From NCBI GenBank assembly GCA_950022655.1, contig OX465581.1, forward strand, positions 110,033,125 to 110,097,124: DNA of 64,000 nucleotides. Reading direction: 5' to 3'. Each line of letters opens with the position of its first letter. The first letter of the stretch is position 1. Source of the stretch: Alentia gelatinosa. Its lineage: Eukaryota > Annelida > Polychaeta > Phyllodocida > Polynoidae. This document shows, piece after piece, positions 1-9,475 of the stretch. Under the pieces are notes generated by a model, which saw only the letters and a program-made list of their open reading frames with translations, was not told the DNA's origin and made no database searches. The position numbers and the translations under genes are program-made.

Positions 1-225
1 CTGCAAAGTGTGACCTGCAGGCTGTGAAGTGTGGACTGTGGGCTGCAAAGTGTGGCCTGCAGGCTGTGACGTGTGGGCTGTGAAGTGTGGCCTGTGGGCT
101 GTGAAGTGTGGACTGTGGGCTGTGAAGTGTGGACTGTGGGCTGCAAAGTGTGGCCTGCAGGCTGTGAAGTGTGGACTGTGGGCTGTGATGTATGGACTGT
201 GGGCTGTGAAGGGTGGAATGGGCTG
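1..225. repeat. 21-bp minisatellite, left end outside window
   Basis: Tandem copies of a ~21-bp unit of the form GGCTGTGAAGTGTGGACTGT, with GCTGCAAAGTGTGGCCTGCAG variants and some 14-bp partial units. The array is already running at base 1. A short open frame through it only reflects the repeat period being a multiple of three. It is not a gene. Confidence 0.9.
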
Positions 226-1146
226 TGAAGTAATGATATCAAACTGTCTGCTATCGCCTGTGATCTGAGCTGCAGGCCTTGGAGTATGTCTTGTGAACTA
301 GTTACTGTTTGGTATTAGCTGTGACTGTTTCCTATTTGCTACGGTGAGTATGAGATGTTAGGTATAAGTCTGGGCTATAATGCTGGTAGCTGTGGTTTGT
401 TGCAGTTTGTATCACTCCTAGTACAAGTTTAGCCATAGAAATTACATTAAAAAATAATACTATGCCATTGTCGTGGCATAGTGAATACGAGATGACGTAT
501 GCAATTGACCAATCAGCGGCCAGGATTTCAGAGAGAAGACAAGACAGGATAAGAGATTCAAACATCCCTAACAGTGAAAGGGGTGAGATAAATCAAAAAC
601 CACACTCAAATCGTAAAGTAAACAATACTCCATGAGTTTGGATGCTCCGCAGATCTAGAATATGAACTGTGGTGATATGCATATTAATCCCCTTCTACAG
701 CATATGACGTATGGGCTGCATGCTGTTGGCTTCATCTTACTATTATATATCTGTTCGTGAATGTCTCACGTTTACTGGCCAGCTGTACGGATTTCATTCT
801 GCACACTGTGTGAATGAACTCCAGGCGAATATTTCTGACACAAGACAACATGTAACATATTCCATTCAGCCACACTATGTCTCCATATATTATTAGCTGT
901 GGGTTCCTTATAAGCTCCCCGCTGTGGTTTCCTAAGCTACAAGCTGTTAACCTACAGCCTGTGACCTTCAACCTTGTCAATGATTGTCCTTCTCGCAGCT
1001 TTAAAGCTTAGCATGCTGGTTCAAAGTGTCACCATCTTTATGCGGAGAGGGGGGATGGTTCTTTACCGAATATCTGAACAGAACATACAGCTTTACGAGA
1101 ATTAAGCAACGATAGTGTCCAGATAAAACCATACATGATACATTAT
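226..1146. other. No gene seen; isolated boundary box at about 580
   Basis: AT-rich intergenic DNA. The only recognisable piece is GGGGTGAGATAAATCAAAAA at about 580-599, which matches the inverted boundary box of the hairpin-element superfamily. It is followed by a decayed, non-pairing remnant. The stretch near 840-880 resembles the right stem of the 9,350-9,475 hairpin (ATTCCATTCAG-CACACTA), so this is probably an old degraded copy. Confidence 0.4.
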
Positions 1147-1437
1147 TTATCTCACCCCTGGTATTTTCTCTCCATAGACTTGATATTGGGAACTAGTATC
1201 CAACTCCCATGAGATATTTATGAAACATATCCAATGGGGGATTATATCTCAAATGTTTGCCAATTAGTCAATTTGGGGGGGGGGGGGGATGACATAAATT
1301 CAGAAACCCATTCAACTTTGTGGTCAGAACTTGATCCCATCTCGTTTGAATCGCTATACATAATTCACGCGGCTTCGACTTGTGAATTACCTCGCAATTC
1401 AAACTCGATGTGATACAAGTTCTGACCCTAAACTCTC
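1147..1437 (+). mobile_element. Hairpin-superfamily element (TTTAGGGTCAGA subfamily)
   Basis: Starts with the box TTATCTCACCCC (1147) and a left module containing CCATAG and ATATTGGGAACTAGTATCC. The module closes with the inverted box GATGACATAAATTC near 1289 after a 13-G run. A long imperfect hairpin (about 1314-1437) follows, with arms from GTCAGAACTTGATCCCATCT and its complement. The tip reads ACGCGGCTTCGACTTGTG, a diverged form of the superfamily tip. The stem is shared with the copy at 16,264. No coding capacity, so it must be non-autonomous if mobile. Confidence 0.75.
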
Positions 1438-2614
1438 CTAGATTTCCTCTACACTATGTTTTGTTCGAGTCTTTGTTTGCTGAGATTTGATAACGTGGCG
1501 GGTCAGGGTCGTATCAATATGTATGAGAGACGCGGCAGGCCTTTGACCCTCTATCTGTTTACGTGTTCCCGAATCGCGCCTCAGCAATCTCCACCATAGG
1601 TCACTGAGCAGCTCTCAGCAGCTCTGAACAGTCTTCCTGACGTGACCCTCATGTACTAGAGGTCGAGCAGCTTGTCTCCAGGGTGTCTCTGGACATGTCG
1701 CCTGGAGGCGCCAAGTATAAGGCCGTGTCGCAGGCGCTGGCGTGGTAGGGAAGGTGGAGACCTTCGTGACATTCTATACAGAATGGTCAGTATTGATCGG
1801 GTGCCTAGGAGTGCCTGCTGGGGATGCAGAGGTCGTCTATGGATCAGAGCATCGCTCATCGAGCTAGCTCCTCACACATACCCCTTTAGGGTTCGGCCTG
1901 CTTTGTCATTGAATAGCTTCAGAACTGGCATGTTTATATAAGGACACACCGTTGAGTAACCCCGTAGAAATTATAGCTCAGGATAGCATGCATCTTTGAG
2001 GGAACGTCATATAATATCTCATAGACATTGAAAGGACATTTCAAGTATTTTGATTTATTGGACTGTCCAACATCCTATGAAATGGATAATACATTCCGCT
2101 TCTGTATGCGTGTATGAATGTATGTTCATTAAATGAGAAGTTTGAATGTTTTCAGCTACTCTGTACCTCAGTTTAGATCTGTTAGATATCCAACACACAC
2201 CCAATGATTTGCAGCTATGCTATTGGCTGAGAGGTAAAACATCAAAACAGCAGAATCTGCCACTCATCGACGGTTTGTAGGATGAGATCACCAGCTTTGT
2301 CGGATTATGATGCCTGACGTTTTTACTAAAACGGCTCCATAGAGTTTGAGCTGACATCCGTCTATGAGTACACACGATAGAATGCCTCATGGACATCGGG
2401 CTCTTGAATGGTTTCAGTTTAGAATTCAGCACGCATCCACAGTTGTATGGTAATGTTATGGAATTATACCCCATACCAGAGTTTGAGATAGTGTCAAGTT
2501 GGAGCCCGGCTTATCTATTTATATGATACATAACATAATATGAAATGAATATCATCTGAGCCTAGAAAGGCGTCCACTTACACTGTACGAAACTAATCAC
2601 TTTCTATATGTAAC
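1438..2614. other. No feature supported
   Basis: Unique-looking sequence. It is slightly GC-richer at about 1,500-1,900, where short open frames overlap on both strands and none reads like a protein. No tRNA, terminator or TIR structure was found. Confidence 0.4.
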
Positions 2615-3060
2615 CGCCCGGCGTATATAGGTATGCTTTTGCGTATACAATGTCGTCCTATTCCCCGTGTGTATACGCCTTTTTTTTTGCGTATATATAC
2701 GTGTAACGGTCATCTATGTCATATACGCCTGATTCTGTTGTATTTACACCACTATCCAATAGTTCCAATCTCTGCCACTTGAGGTACTACTGGTAGCATA
2801 TTTAATTTTCCATTAACCATCCATGTCTGTATTATATGAAAAATTCAATCTTATATTACCAATCTTATAATCACACATAATAAACCCTGCATTATGCTGT
2901 TTTGTTACCGTTTTTCTAATAAATTTTACTTTCAAACACCATTTCTTTGTGTGGGTGGTCCAGGTCTACTATATATTAGCCCTGTTCAAGCTTATAGTAA
3001 CATGGAGTCGGAGGCGCACAGGGAGGGTGGCTGCAAGGGTGGCTGTGAGGGTGGCTACAC
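2615..3060 (+). repeat. Dispersed repeat with GCGTATA words, copy 1
   Basis: About 430 bp that match 63,225-63,690 in the same orientation. Both begin with GGCGTATATAGGTATGC, carry several inverted GCGTATA/TATACGC words, and share AGTTCCAATCTCTGCCACTT, TCTGTATTATATGAAAAAT and TTTACTTTCAAACACCA in the same order. They diverge in the purine-rich stretch after about 3,000. No TIR or coding capacity is visible. The repeated inverted words resemble the left modules of the hairpin elements, which is suggestive only. Confidence 0.75.
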
Positions 3061-3186
3061 TGTAGGGAGAGACTTGACAGACACAGGGCCGGGGGTTTCC
3101 CACCTACCCCAATAGTCCTCGACAGGAGTTTAGACTGATGTATGCATCTGGTTCGGCATGCACAGTTATGGCAAGTCATAGATTAA

Positions 3187-3458
3187 GGCCCGGTGTCCAC
3201 CTGGCTCTGATACGTTCTAAGATGCACCTCCAGATAAAAAATCAAAATTGTGTCAGAAGGTCACCTAATGTCAGGGCAGTTCACCATGTTCCTGCAATTA
3301 GGCACCAATAAGAACCCCATATAATGCATGGTGAATTGGCTTGTCTAGATATATGTCTATGATTTTGCACCTTCCCGATATGTCTCCGATATTTGCTTTT
3401 TGTATCGGTGCCATATCGGTAGGTCTAAATTTCTATCATAGTAGGTGGACGCCAGGCC
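3187..3458 (+). mobile_element. MITE, Harbinger-like, copy 1 (272 bp)
   Basis: Terminal inverted repeats GGCCCGGTGTCCACCT and AGGTGGACGCCAGGCC are flanked on both sides by TAA (3184-3186 and 3459-3461), read as a 3-bp target-site duplication. Its full length aligns with the reverse complement of 48,347-48,633, including ATATGTCTA-GATTTTGCAC and GGTGCCATATCGGTAGGTCT. The TAA duplication and a GTCCAC-type terminus fit PIF/Harbinger MITEs (family knowledge). No transposase is present. The short open frame inside is repeat-derived. Confidence 0.85.
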
Positions 3459-3461
3459 TAA

Positions 3462-4139
3462 CCAAGAAAATAATGCCGTTTTCAGATGACACTGCATTGG
3501 AATGTTGGTTGTTCGTCATGAGGGCCTGTGAGGCTTAGCCAGGTGACATATCATGATCATAAGATTCTACCTCCAGCAATGCGGTGAATGTGCTTGATGT
3601 CACTACATGTATTTACCAAAGATTAATGCCATTGGAAATGTCGCCCTATATGTAAGAGATGATACATGTCCAAGCCTGGGCGATGTGTGCCCGTATATGT
3701 CAAAGTCAAAGCTTAGAATATCATCTACAAGGCAATTTACTTAGTCTATCCAGGCTCTTTCCATTTACATTATTGTGCTGATTAAGGTATTGCGTCATAA
3801 ACTTGGTGAATAGTTCCAAATTTGATTTATGACCGTCAAACTCAATATGTATCAGTGTCTCAATGTGGGCTAATCGTGTTTAAATCAAAATGTGTTATAA
3901 TGTATGTTTCTTGGCAGCACTGACGTCCGTCTCTGCAGGCAGATACCAGCCTACATGATTGGCCCATCTTATGACGTTACTCACATATCAGCTGACATCT
4001 GACCGAGTTAATAGGTCACGGACAGCCGCTCAGTATTGGACGTGGGACGGCCGTACTGTCAGAGCCAGACGTGAATGCAGGGATCAAGTGGAATGTAAAA
4101 CCAGTGAGCAGCTTAATATGTCAGAGAGCTGTGTCAGGG
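3462..4139. other. No feature supported
   Basis: Mixed AT-rich DNA leading into the purine-rich array. No gene, RNA gene or inverted repeat was recognised. Confidence 0.35.
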
Positions 4140-4340
4140 CCGCAGATAGAGAGAGCGAGAGAGTGAGAGAGAGAGCCAGACAAGAAGAGATAGATAGAGA
4201 GAGATGTTTGGAGTTAGATAGAGAGGGATATGAATAGACACAGAGAGGGAGGGAGAGAGGGAGAGAGAGAGCCAGACAAGGAGAGAGAGATGGATATAGA
4301 GAGAGATTTTGAGGTAGACAGAGAGAGGGTGGGAGAGAGG

Positions 4341-4371
<31 letters not shown>

Positions 4372-4800
4372 TGAGTTGGAGAGAGATTGACACAGAGATA
4401 GACAAAGAATGTATCTGAAAAACTCATGCACTTTGAGAGATGTTTCTCCTAAATAAAAAAAAGAGGAGAGAACGTTGGAGAGAGAATTTGGGGGAGACAG
4501 AGAGGGAGATGAATAGACACAGAGAGGGAGGGAGGGACAGAAGGAGGGAGAGAGAGAGAGGGAGAGAGAGAGAGAGAGAGTGAAATAGAGAGAGACAGAG
4601 AGAGAGTTGGAGAGAGAGTGACACAGAGATAGACAAAGAGTGTATCTGAAAAACTCATGCACTTTGAGAGATGCTTCTCCTAAATAAAAAAAGGAATGAA
4701 TGTTAGAGAGAGAGACAGAGAGAGAATTGAGGGGAGACAGAGAGAGAAAGAGTGAGACAGAGACAGAGATGGAGTTGGAGAGAGACAAACGGAGAATCAT
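4140..4800. repeat. (GA)n-rich array with ~229-bp higher-order repeat
   Basis: Long GAGAGA tracts broken by a non-GA insert (GAAAAACTCATGCACTTTGA then GATG-TTCTCCTAAATAAAAAAA) that occurs at about 4,418 and again at about 4,647, giving a period near 229 bp. The 240-residue Ser/Leu-rich open frame on the minus strand is the (CT)n translation of this array and should not be annotated as a protein. Confidence 0.9.
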
Positions 4801-7013
4801 TATCATGCATGGTCAGATGTTGGCAAGACGACAGAACGCCTGTGCAGGGATGACAGTAGGTAATTTGAGCCAAAAAAGGGTGTTCTGTGATATTGAAATA
4901 CGGTAGTTATTTGCTGATAGTACATGTACAAAGATTACAAACGTTATCTTACGTAATTCGAAGGTAAGCATTCATTATATCAAGTTAGAATGGACACTCT
5001 AATAATATTGCTCATCCATTCGATAATCCATTTGATAACCAAAGGAATGACATTTTGAAATACTAAACCTCCTCATATGACATGACTTGGTACCTATGCA
5101 GGAGAACCAATTTGAAATGCTCTGTTTTGAGGACGCATTACACCGAGCTGCCGAGTTATAGATAGAGCTCCAGACCTAGTTCCTCGTAACTTAGGAAATA
5201 CCCGCAGATTGGTCTAGCTTACAGGTGCTGTGAATACTCGGAATGTGGCCCTGAGGCAATACGAGGTGCCTTTATAATGCAATATAGAAAAGACCAGAGT
5301 GCTTGTGTCCATAGCATGTTTGTCGAGTCATCATTTGTGGTAGATTTATGCGTGGGTGGATTTCATTTGTTGGTTTCTCTTTTGCGATCTTCTTCTTTAA
5401 AAAGCACCGATTGAAACCTGGACATTTCCACACATTATGGATGTAAATTATAATTACTATTACATCAAAATATCCCTTGAATTGTTCTTAGAGCTTGATT
5501 GCATTTTAAATAAACATATCTGATATTTAATTCTATTTATTACATAATGCGGCATGGAATTCCTCCAAGATTGAATCTGTCATAGGAATGGATTTTGTTA
5601 AATCATATTCTGAGTATCTATAAGCCTTGATTGTAAGTGACGGTTCCAGGTAAAACTAGAAGAAATAATTTATGCTTAAAATACATCTTTCCAATCCAAT
5701 CCATTGTCCAACCACAGGGGGGGGAAAAGACGGAGCTTACCATTTAATGATATCTCCCACTTAACCTGTTTCTTGGTTTCCCAGTCACTCCATCCACCAC
5801 ACATCCACAGCTGGGATTTCCCATCGCGGATTTACATGTGGGCCTCTGTGAGTAAAGAGGGTTGGGGCGCAGGGCCTTGGTTCGTCTGAAGCTCTTTGCC
5901 AATCTTCCACCCTATTGTTTTTCGTCAATTTACTAATCCCATCTGTGCCTCTGTAAACACTGTATAATTGATGAGTCTTGATAAAAAGGACAATGGTATT
6001 GAAAACGACCTAATTATGCCCGTCATCGGAGCGCCACCAACGGAGACAAAGGATTACCGAGGCCGCCCACACCGGATGACAGAACAGCCCAAGCAAATAG
6101 GACAAAGAGGCTTGAGTGAAACCACGCAAGTGATGATCGCTTCTTCGGTCTCACCCGGATTTTTTGTTTGGTTTCAGATAGTCAGAGGCCATTTATGACG
6201 GGCCAAACACACCAAGTATTCCCAGGAGCAGTCACGAGACGAAAATTGCATCGTAGGCTTTTGAGAGATTAATGGAAAAGTTGGGCCATAACTGGGAAAA
6301 GGCATAAATTCTCTTGAGGAAGGAAATACGATTACAGTGGTAATAAATATAAGAATATATCTTACTTTTTTCCGTTAATCTGAGTTAAGTAGCAGTCCAG
6401 GTACTACTCTCGATTTCAATTCTAGAATTATGTCTTAACCCGTTTTTTTTTCTCAGAATCTCAGATACAGTATCACACTAACAGTATATGTGTATTACTT
6501 CTAATTTCCGAAATCCACAACGGCCCAGATTAACAGCATGTCCTTATTCAGAATCAATTTTGCTGCTGTTGAAGGCAGCTGCAGGATTAGGAGCCACACC
6601 GACTGCACTGTGGCAACAGCGTCTTCAATTTAATCCGTTTACCAGACGAAAATCTCTGAAACCTCGCCATATTAGATAAAGGCGTGGGAAAAGATTAGAA
6701 ACACAACAAGATCAGCTTTTAGTGGGAATTTGAAGACATCGTTCATGTCTTTTGCTACATTTTCATGAAAACATCAATTGCATTACCAGACCAGGATTTA
6801 ATCTATGAATTCAATATTTTAATGTTGCAAATCATCGTAATGTTTTAGATAGAAAGCTTTGGAGGGTAGTGTCAGATAAGAGTCCTAGGAGGCTGTTCAG
6901 GTGTGTTATTTACATTTAAAAAACGTGTATGTGAGACTAACACTGATTGGCTACCTCCAAGAGGCCGTATCGAGGATTCCTCCTAATATTCCCACATGAC
7001 AACCTGAGGAGAG
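4801..7013. other. No feature supported (2.2 kb)
   Basis: AT-rich intergenic sequence with short poly-T and poly-G runs (G8 near 5,718). The open frames are short, overlap on both strands and lack any recognisable motif. Confidence 0.35.
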
Positions 7014-7196
7014 TCACAGGATGGTTCCCGTTTGATAAACATGCAGAGTCCTTTCAAAGGACAGCAAGAAGGACGGATACTTAAAATGTCCACTTTTCTT
7101 GAATTTAAGTTCATTGCATCTCTGAAAAAATACATTTGAGCTTTTCTGATACAACCTTGTGGTTACTCTTATGAAGACAGAGATCTTACATAACAC
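7014..7196 (-). repeat. Dispersed repeat R2, copy 1
   Basis: The reverse complement aligns with 30,950-31,106. The clearest shared block is CTTCTTGCTGTC-TTTGAAAGGAC followed by CATGTTTAT-AAACG. Upstream parts align more loosely (AGCTC or AGCTTTCAG, TCAAG, GGACA). All three copies in the window are ancient and diverged. The element class (SINE or decayed transposon) is unknown. Confidence 0.6.
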
Positions 7197-7614
7197 TACA
7201 AGGAGTAAGAGGTGAATAAAATGAAATATTGATAGTACTAGTTGTTAGAGTTTCTAGGCTTCGGCTTCGATTATAGTCTTTACTTGTCCTTTGAAGATAC
7301 ATGTTGTGTCACATTTTTGCACTATAAGTGGTTCTCCACAACCTCACAGCTCTGTAGTATGGACTGTTGAGGGTATCTGAGCATTATGCATTTGGTATGT
7401 CTTATCGCCGAGTCGTCTGTTTAATAAAACTTACTTGTCCTAGCATGGAGTTGTCCCATTACACTAAGTCCATATAAGGAATAAAGTAGACCGAGTAGCC
7501 AATGACTGCCTTCGCAGCAAACCCCGACTTTGACCCTGACCTCCTTACATGATATTTTCTAGCGCCTTGGGACAGTTCTACGGTTGAGAGTTGACCTCGA
7601 ATCTTAGGGGCTAC

Positions 7615-7705
7615 AACCACCCTCGTCTTGACCTCGATTCTGAAGCTATTATTTTGGAAGGACATTGCAATAGGTGTCCTTTCTGAAGCTGATATCTAAC
7701 GGCCA
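7615..7705 (-). repeat. Dispersed repeat R2, partial copy 2
   Basis: The reverse complement reads GTTAGATATCAGCTTCAGAA then AGGACACCTATTG and ATAGCTTCAGAATCGAGGTC. This parallels AGCTTCGAAAAGGACACATA, then ATAGCTTTCAGGATCAAGGTC at 30,980-31,030. Only the middle of the repeat is represented. Confidence 0.5.
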
Positions 7706-8264
7706 TATCATCAATGAACATGCTTGAATAGAATCCTTCAGCATTTCTAACAATATACATATGTATTAATATTTTAGTGCCCGTAGAATGATAAAAATAG
7801 AGGTTTTTTTTAAAGGGAAATAAAAGAAATTGAGCTTGTTTGAACAAGTAATCATCTGATTATCAGCGTTCCTAACCAAATACTACTACCAGCATCCAGG
7901 GAAGAAACAAACTACAATACGTCAAAGGGTGGCTCTCAACATTTATTCAACCCGATCACTCTACTATCATTGCCATTTTCCTCCCACAAATACTCCTATC
8001 ATTGTCCTCACCCATCACACATATTAAACAACCCCATAGGAATTTCTGGGTCAGAAAAGTCATTTCAGCAATCATTGAGAGGCTGAGCTTCTTCTTTTCT
8101 TTAATTTCAAGCTTTATTGAATGTTCTAAAATCCCATTACGGAAGGGTTTCGCATGAAGTGCTAAGAACTACACATGTATACCTCATATAAAGACGCCCA
8201 AACTAGGTTGTGATGATGTCCTCTGGGAGCCGGTCCTCTTGTGGACCCTGGGGTAAAGTAGTCT
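7706..8264. other. No feature supported
   Basis: AT-rich sequence between the R2 fragment and the chain of hairpin elements. Nothing was recognised. Confidence 0.35.
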
Positions 8265-8612
8265 TTATTATCCACCTAATACAAAGTGTCCATAGAAAAC
8301 ACATAGGGAGTTTGTATGGACATACCCGGCGCATACGGATATGTTGTATGCTCCGGGTGGCGCATACGGAAATATAGTGCGTACGGAAAAATAGTGCATA
8401 ACTAAAATGAACTGATATCGAAATCCCACTTGCCCAGAAAAGGTGGATAATAAATACAATATAGACTGGTTTCAGATAACAGCGGTTGTATGCTCCTCGG
8501 AGTTGACTCTGCGCAATGTCCTCGCATATGCTCGGATATTACTACGCGTCAACTCCTCGGAGCATACGGCCGCTTGTATCTGAAACCAGTCAATATTGTG
8601 TATTTATCCCAC
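8265..8612 (+). mobile_element. Hairpin-superfamily element, GTATGCTCC subfamily, copy 1
   Basis: TTATTATCCACC (8265) opens a left module with AATACAAAGTGTCCATAG, GGCGCATACGG and TTGTATGCTCCGGG. GGTGGATAATAAATACA (8442-8458) closes it. A ~150-bp hairpin follows, with arms containing GACTGGTTTCAGATA and GTATGCTCCTCGGAGTTGAC and the tip CTCGCATATGCTCG at 8521-8534. TATTTATCCCACC ends the element and doubles as the opening box of the next one. Close copies lie at 13,921, 14,430 and, reversed, at 40,471. The word TTGTATGCTCC occurs in both module and hairpin. No coding capacity. Confidence 0.85.
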
Positions 8613-8917
8613 CCCTAATATAAAATCCCATAGGCTTAACATTGAGATTCCGTATGCCACGCTGACTGGCATACGGACGTTTGTATGCCACTAGGGGCAT
8701 ACAGAATTTTGATGATTTTCATTCATGGTTTTAATATTAAATTATTGTAGAGAGGGGTAGGATAAAATCAAAACCTGATGAGTTTTAATCTTGGCTCCCG
8801 TATGCCACTCCTGGAATTTGGTTCCGGATACCACTCGGCTCCGCCTCGTGATATCACTACGCCAAACTCCAGTCGTGGCATACGGGAGCCAAGATTAAAA
8901 CTCATCCGGTTTTACGA
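8604..8917 (+). mobile_element. Hairpin-superfamily element, GTATGCCAC subfamily
   Basis: Opening box TTATCCCACCCC overlaps the end of the previous element. The left module has CCCATAGGCTTAACATTG, then the inverted pair CCGTATGCCACG and TGGCATACGG. The inverted box GGGGTAGGATAAAA lies at 8755-8766. The hairpin spans about 8,770-8,911, with arms TTTTAATCTTGGCTCCCGTA and its near-perfect complement, and the tip CTCGGCTCCGCCTCG at 8834-8848. The word CCGTATGCCAC is shared by module and stem. Only one full copy was seen in the window. Confidence 0.8.
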
Positions 8918-8977
8918 TAGTATTCCCCCACTGAGATGAAGACGTTGTCAGCATCCTTCGTTTATACTATACATGCG

Positions 8978-9238
8978 TTTATCTCATCACAGTATTTTTC
9001 TCCATAGGCGTAACGTTAGGAACTCGTACTCCACGGCTGTGAAAGTATTGTACCCAATACTCAATGGCTAATTTGGTAAGTTATTTCTTCAATAAATGAT
9101 GTTATTCGGGATGAGATAAAATCGGAAACCCACTCGATGAAAATAACTTGGTCCGTACTCCACCGAGTTATATATACTTATAGGCGAAGTTCTCACTTTT
9201 ACTTACCAGGAGTACAAATTCAGTTTGTCACTGAGTGA
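8978..9238 (+). mobile_element. Hairpin-superfamily element, GTACTCCAC subfamily, decayed
   Basis: Box TTATCTCATC (8979), module with TCCATAGGCGTAACGTTAGG and CTCGTACTCCACGG, inverted box GGGATGAGATAAAA (9108-9121). The hairpin at 9,131-9,237 has a partly eroded stem: CACTCGATGAAAA-CGTACTCC pairs with GGAGTACAAATTC-CACTGAGTG. The tip still contains GGCGAAG. The word CGTACTCCAC is in both module and hairpin. Confidence 0.7.
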
Positions 9239-9240
9239 CG

Positions 9241-9475
9241 AAAGGATATCCATACGTCATTCCATGCCACGTAACCACTCAATCTACTACATAGTGAGTT
9301 GTAGAATGGAATTTTTAATTATTTCTAGGTTTTTGAAAATAAAGAGACAAAGTGAGTTTGACTGAATTCCATCTGTTCCTCGATATTTTGGTCAGAAATA
9401 CTCACCTCGTTCTTCGAACTCGGTGAGTATTTCTGATCAAAATATCTCTGAACAGATTCCATTCAGTCACACTAA
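9241..9475 (+). mobile_element. Hairpin-superfamily element, fourth in the chain
   Basis: A strong hairpin at 9,350-9,474. The left arm contains TGACTGAATTCCATCTGTTC and CAGAAATACTCAC; the right arm has the complements GTGAGTATTTCTG and CTGAACAGATTCCATTCAGT. The tip CTCGTTCTTCGAACTCG (9406-9422) fits the CGAG-N9-CGAG pattern. The left module (9,241-9,345) has TCATTCCATGCC, sharing only 7 nt with the stem, and no clear boundary boxes, so membership rests mainly on the tip. Confidence 0.6.

Noticed and set aside
4084..4806. 240-residue Ser/Leu-rich reading frame on the minus strand
   Set aside because: It is the translation of the (GA)n-rich array. Similar frames exist in the other phases and there is no protein-like composition.
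8265..9475. CRISPR-like array of hairpins
   Set aside because: The hairpins are all different, spacing is irregular, there are no short identical repeats with unique spacers, and the genome is eukaryotic.
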